Source: Verrucomicrobiota bacterium
Lineage (GTDB): Bacteria > Pseudomonadota > Gammaproteobacteria > Nevskiales > Nevskiaceae
Reading direction: 5' to 3'
Assembly: GCA_903970595.1 (NCBI GenBank)
Contig: CAJCJI010000435.1
Location: 1 to 47,151, forward strand
DNA: 47,151 bases
Every line of letters begins with the position of its first letter. The stretch's first letter is position 1. The notes below the pieces were generated by a model, which was not told the DNA's origin, did no database searches, and worked only from the letters and a program-made list of their open reading frames with translations. Shown here in pieces: positions 43,062-47,151 of the stretch. A program made the translations under genes and the position numbers.

Positions 43062-44933
43062 CTAAATCTCGACCTGGAAGCCGAGTTCGACGATATCTTC
43101 CGGAGGCAGCTGATAGAAGGCGGTGTTGCGCATGGCATTGCGCGACAGGAACACGAACAGGTGCCGCCGCCACGGCCACCAGCGGCTGACCTTGTGCGAG
43201 GGAATCAGGGTTTCGCGGCCGACGTAATAGGTCGCATTCTTGAGGTCGATGTGCAAGCCCAGCTTCTCGCACATGCGCAGCGACAGCGGAATATTGGGAA
43301 TCTGCATGAAGCCGTAGCGGATCAGCACCCGGCTGATCCCCGGCGCCACGCCGATCAGCTGCAGGCGTTCGCTGGCGGGCACGCGCGGCTTGTCGCTGGT
43401 CAGCACCGTAAGCAGCAAGACCTCGCTCTGCAGCACGCGATGCCGCTGCAGGTGACGAAAGATGTTCGGCGACACCAGGCCCTGCGCCGAGAAAAACACC
43501 GCGGTGCCGGGGATGCGATACGGCGGATGCTTCTCGATTTCCCGCGCCAGGTCGCCGGCCGGACGCGATAGCTGCCCCCACTTTTCACTCAGCACGCGGC
43601 GGCCGCCGGCCCAGGCGAACATCACCGAGAAAGCGACCAGCGCGGTGACGATCGGGTACCAGCCGCCATCGGCGACCTTGGCCAGATTGGAGGCAAAGAA
43701 CGAAACATCGAAAATCAGCAGCACGACCGCGAGAAAGCCCACCAGCACCGGATGCCATTCAAAGCGGCGGGCGACGAAGAACGCCAGGATGGTGGTGATC
43801 ACCATCGTCGCCGACACCGCGATGCCGTAAGCCGAGGACAGGGCATCGGAGGATCTGAAGCCGAGCACCAGCCCCAGCGTGGCCAACATCAGCAGCCAGT
43901 TGACGAAGGGGATGTAAATCTGGCCGTGCTCGTCGGAAGACGTCTGCACGATCTCCAGCGGCGGCAGCTGACGCAGCTGCACCAGCTGGCGGGTCATGGA
44001 GAAGGTGCCGGAGATCACCGCCTGCGAGGCGATCACCGTGGCCGCGCCGGCCAGCACCACCAGCGGATAGATGGCCCAGGCCGGGGCGAGATTGTAAAAC
44101 GGGTCGTGCGTTCCCTTGGGATCGCCCAGGACCAGCGCACCCTGGCCGAAGTAGTTGAGCAGCAGGGACGGCAGCACCAGCCCGAACCAGGCGTAGCGGA
44201 TCGGCCGGCGTCCGAAATGCCCCATGTCGGCATACAGCGCCTCGCCGCCCGTCACCGCCAGGAACACCGCGCCCAGCACACCAAAACCGGCCAGGCCATG
44301 GCGCAGGAAATAGTCCAGCGCGAACCAGGGATTCGCCGCCAGCAGCACCTGCGGCTGGCGCGCAATGCCGGACACGCCGAGCGCGGCGATCGCCAGGAAC
44401 CACAGGATCAGCACCGGCCCGAACACCGCGCCGATGCCGCCGGTGCCGCGCGGCTGCAGCGCGAACAGAGCCACCAGCAGGACCAGGGTGATGGGAATGA
44501 CGTAAGGATGGAACGCCGGGGTGGCGACATCCAGGCCCTCGATCGCGCTGAGCACCGAGATCGCCGGCGTGATGGTGCCGTCGCCATAGAGCAGCGCGCC
44601 GCCGAACAGGCCCAGCAGCATCAGCACGTAGCGGCTGGTGCCGGGCCTGGACTTCCAGGGGTTGAGCAGCGCCACCAGGGCGATGATGCCGCCCTCGCCG
44701 TGGTTGTCGGCGCGCATCACGAACACCAGGTACTTGACCGAGATCACCAGGATTAGCGACCACACGATCAGCGACAGCACGCCCATGACGTTGGCCGGAT
44801 CGGGAGCGACGTGGCCGCTGCCGAAGAAGCACTCGCGGAAAGCGTAGATCGGGCTGGTGCCGATGTCGCCGTAGACCACGCCGAGGGCGCCGATGCTGAG
44901 CTGCAGCCTTTGATTAGCGGTATTGCCTTTCAC
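43062..44933 (-). CDS. kup: KUP-family potassium uptake protein
   Basis: A 623-residue inner-membrane K+/H+ symporter. The family signature LGVVYGDIGTSPIYAFRECF is at residues 17-36, followed by VMRADNHGEGGIIALVALL and GDGTITPAISVLSAIEG. About twelve membrane segments precede a C-terminal cytoplasmic domain of about 170 residues, which is normal. The start is GTG at 44933 with GGGGGA immediately upstream; an ATG two bases upstream is out of frame and stops at once. It follows dapB by 60 bases and precedes the GNAT gene by 8, so dapB-kup-GNAT-radical SAM may be one transcript. Confidence 0.96.
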   Translation of the reverse strand: MKGNTANQRLQLSIGALGVVYGDIGTSPIYAFRECFFGSGHVAPDPANVMGVLSLIVWSLILVISVKYLVFVMRADNHGEGGIIALVALLNPWKSRPGTSRYVLMLLGLFGGALLYGDGTITPAISVLSAIEGLDVATPAFHPYVIPITLVLLVALFALQPRGTGGIGAVFGPVLILWFLAIAALGVSGIARQPQVLLAANPWFALDYFLRHGLAGFGVLGAVFLAVTGGEALYADMGHFGRRPIRYAWFGLVLPSLLLNYFGQGALVLGDPKGTHDPFYNLAPAWAIYPLVVLAGAATVIASQAVISGTFSMTRQLVQLRQLPPLEIVQTSSDEHGQIYIPFVNWLLMLATLGLVLGFRSSDALSSAYGIAVSATMVITTILAFFVARRFEWHPVLVGFLAVVLLIFDVSFFASNLAKVADGGWYPIVTALVAFSVMFAWAGGRRVLSEKWGQLSRPAGDLAREIEKHPPYRIPGTAVFFSAQGLVSPNIFRHLQRHRVLQSEVLLLTVLTSDKPRVPASERLQLIGVAPGISRVLIRYGFMQIPNIPLSLRMCEKLGLHIDLKNATYYVGRETLIPSHKVSRWWPWRRHLFVFLSRNAMRNTAFYQLPPEDIVELGFQVEI

Positions 44934-44993
44934 ATTCCCCCACTACTTGAACCCGTCACAGCTATGCACGCAGGCATGGCTGGCAACAGCCCC

Positions 44994-45835
<842 letters not shown>

Positions 45836-45883
45836 AGTGAGGGGTGAGGAGTGAGGCCGGCCCTGCGTTAGGCCCCCTTATAG

Positions 45884-45899
45884 CGCGCCTAGCGGCGCG
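45884..45899 (-). terminator. Small GC hairpin after dnaJ
   Basis: CGCGCC, loop TAGC, GGCGCG, starting 3 bases past the dnaJ stop. No T-run. A weak terminator or transcript-end structure between dnaJ and dapB. Confidence 0.35.
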
Positions 45900-45902
45900 A
45901 CC

Positions 45903-47024
45903 TCACGGAGCCTTCAAGTGCTCGTCGAAAAAGTGCTTGGCCTTGTCCAGCCAGGAACTGGCCTGCGGACTGTGTTTCTTCTCGCCCAGGGTTTCGCCCA
46001 GTTCGCGCAGCAGCTCTTTCTGCTTCTTGGTCAGGTGCACCGGAGTTTCGACCACCACGTTGCACAGCAGGTCGCCGGTAGCGCCGCCGCGCACCGGCTT
46101 GACCCCCAGCCCGCGCAGGCGGAACAGCTTGCCGCTCTGCGTCGCCTCGGAAATCTTCAGCGTGGCCTTGCCGGACAGGGTCGGCACTTCCAGTTCGCCG
46201 CCCAGCGCGGCGGTGACGATGCTGACCGGCACGGTGCAATACAGATCGCTGCCGTCGCGCTCGAACAACTCGTGCGGCTTGACCTGCACCTGCACATACA
46301 GGTCTCCCGGCGGCGCATTGCGCTCGCCGCGCTCGCCCTCGCCGGTGAGGCGGATGCGGTCGCCGGTATCGACGCCGCCGGGGATCTTCACTTCCAGGGT
46401 TTTTTCGCTGCGCACCTTGCCGGCGCCGCGGCAGCTCTTGCACGGGTCGGTGACCGCCGTGCCGCGCCCGCGGCAGGCCGGACAGGTCTGCTGCAGCACG
46501 AAAAAGCCCTGCTGCACCCGCACCTGGCCCGCGCCGCGGCAGGTGGTGCATTCCCGCGCCGGCTTGCCGTCGGCCGTGCCCTGGCCGTGGCAGGGCTCGC
46601 AATCCTCCACCGTGGGAATGCGGATGGTTTCGGAAGTGCCGAACACCGCCTGTTCCAGGCTCAGCTCCATCGTATAGCGCAGGTCGGCGCCGCGCCTGGG
46701 ACCGCCCCGGCCGCCGCCGCCGAAAATATCGGAAAACACGTCTCCGAAGATGTCGGCGAACCCGGTGCCGAAGCCGGCGCCGCCGGCCCCGCCGCCGCGC
46801 TGCAAGCCTTCATGACCGAAGCGGTTGTAGACCTCGCGCTTTTGCGGATCCGCCAGGACCTCGTAAGCCTCGTTGGCCTCCTTGAAGCGCTCCTCCGCCA
46901 GGTGATCGCCGGGATTGCGATCCGGGTGAAACTTCATGGCAAGCTTGCGATAAGCCCTCTTCAACTCGTCGTCGTCAGCCTCCTTGGAGACGCCGAGAAC
47001 TTCGTAGTAGTCGCGCTTGCTCAT
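45903..47024 (-). CDS. dnaJ: Chaperone DnaJ (Hsp40)
   Basis: A 373-residue co-chaperone that stimulates DnaK ATPase and delivers unfolded proteins. The J-domain is at the N-terminus ([23 protein letters not shown] in KFHPDRNPG). A Gly/Phe-rich segment ([20 protein letters not shown]) and four CxxCxGxG zinc motifs follow ([32 protein letters not shown]), then the C-terminal substrate-binding domains. ATG 47024 is chosen by homology. The bases directly upstream are four CCTCCCG-type repeats and contain no Shine-Dalgarno; an in-frame GTG at 47066 would read through the repeats and is less likely. dnaK presumably lies just beyond the window. Confidence 0.97.
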   Translation of the reverse strand: MSKRDYYEVLGVSKEADDDELKRAYRKLAMKFHPDRNPGDHLAEERFKEANEAYEVLADPQKREVYNRFGHEGLQRGGGAGGAGFGTGFADIFGDVFSDIFGGGGRGGPRRGADLRYTMELSLEQAVFGTSETIRIPTVEDCEPCHGQGTADGKPARECTTCRGAGQVRVQQGFFVLQQTCPACRGRGTAVTDPCKSCRGAGKVRSEKTLEVKIPGGVDTGDRIRLTGEGERGERNAPPGDLYVQVQVKPHELFERDGSDLYCTVPVSIVTAALGGELEVPTLSGKATLKISEATQSGKLFRLRGLGVKPVRGGATGDLLCNVVVETPVHLTKKQKELLRELGETLGEKKHSPQASSWLDKAKHFFDEHLKAP

Positions 47025-47026
47025 GA

Positions 47027-47054
47027 GCGGGAGGCGGGAGGCGGGAGGCGGGAG
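47027..47054. repeat. Four tandem GCGGGAG heptamers abutting the dnaJ start
   Basis: Four perfect 7-bp copies end 2 bases upstream of the dnaJ start codon; on the mRNA strand they read CTCCCGC. A related CGGGAGGCGGAGGG occurs at the window end (47138-47151). The repeat occupies the ribosome-binding position of dnaJ. Confidence 0.9.
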
Positions 47055-47151
47055 GCGCAACAGCACCCGATGGACGTGGTTTCAGCGTTCATTTTCGACT
47101 CGACACCCCTGCAAGATTCCTGCCCCAAACGCAGAAACGGGAGGCGGAGGG

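Noticed and set aside
43054..43581. Upstream extension of the GNAT reading frame
   Set aside because: Lies inside kup in another frame; the GNAT fold begins at ATG 43053 with a good ribosome site.

Overview
The window looks like the chromosome of a high-GC gammaproteobacterium. The two ends carry the conserved housekeeping string dnaJ-dapB ... carA-(LysE-family exporter)-carB, all on the minus strand. In Pseudomonas the same genes are contiguous, with a LysE-type gene also between carA and carB. Here dapB and carA are separated by about 43 kb of other genes. The sequence does not allow a genus call.

Layout from the left. 1-2076 (minus): start of carB, leuE-like exporter, carA, with two hairpins in the carA leader. 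2396-4792: exopolysaccharide-type genes, namely a GfcB/YjbF-like lipoprotein (plus) facing a GfcA/YjbE-like small secreted protein (minus) across a bidirectional terminator, then GDP-mannose 4,6-dehydratase. 4939-8070: a small alkaline-phosphatase-superfamily enzyme, a small secreted Cys-containing protein and a beta-lactamase-fold lipoprotein. 8110-10605 (minus): a PqqD-like / M50-like / HlyD fusion protein. 11086-12252 (minus): a secreted PHB-depolymerase-like esterase with its own terminator.

12438-40718 (minus) is the main system. In transcription order it holds: a 2784-residue synthase (two nitronate-monooxygenase/PfaD-like barrels, KS, AT, ACP, KR, DH); a 1588-residue synthase (KS, AT, hotdog region, phosphopantetheinyl transferase); a discrete ACP; a type I phosphodiesterase; a beta-propeller-like protein; a sulfotransferase with a long C-terminal extension; a NodT-type outer-membrane factor; a second PqqD/M50-like/HlyD fusion; a secreted BNR-repeat protein; an alpha/beta hydrolase; and a secreted GloVer-repeat/FN3 protein with a C-terminal sorting-type tail. 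Spacing is tight (TGATG or ATGA overlaps and short gaps) except about 107 and 155 bases on either side of the phosphodiesterase gene.

My reading, an inference: the synthases make a partly reduced polyketide or secondary lipid, the ACP and fused phosphopantetheinyl transferase make the line self-sufficient, the sulfotransferase and phosphodiesterase tailor a head group, and the outer-membrane factor plus the HlyD fusion export it. No ABC, RND or MFS pump is encoded nearby, and both M50-like domains have lost the HExxH zinc site, so the membrane part of the fusion may have a structural or transport role. 40719-41465 is a 747-base gene-free stretch that should hold the promoter of this block.

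41466-47024 (minus): PA0069-type radical SAM protein, GNAT acetyltransferase, Kup potassium transporter, dapB and dnaJ. No rRNA, tRNA, CRISPR array, transposase or integrase was seen.
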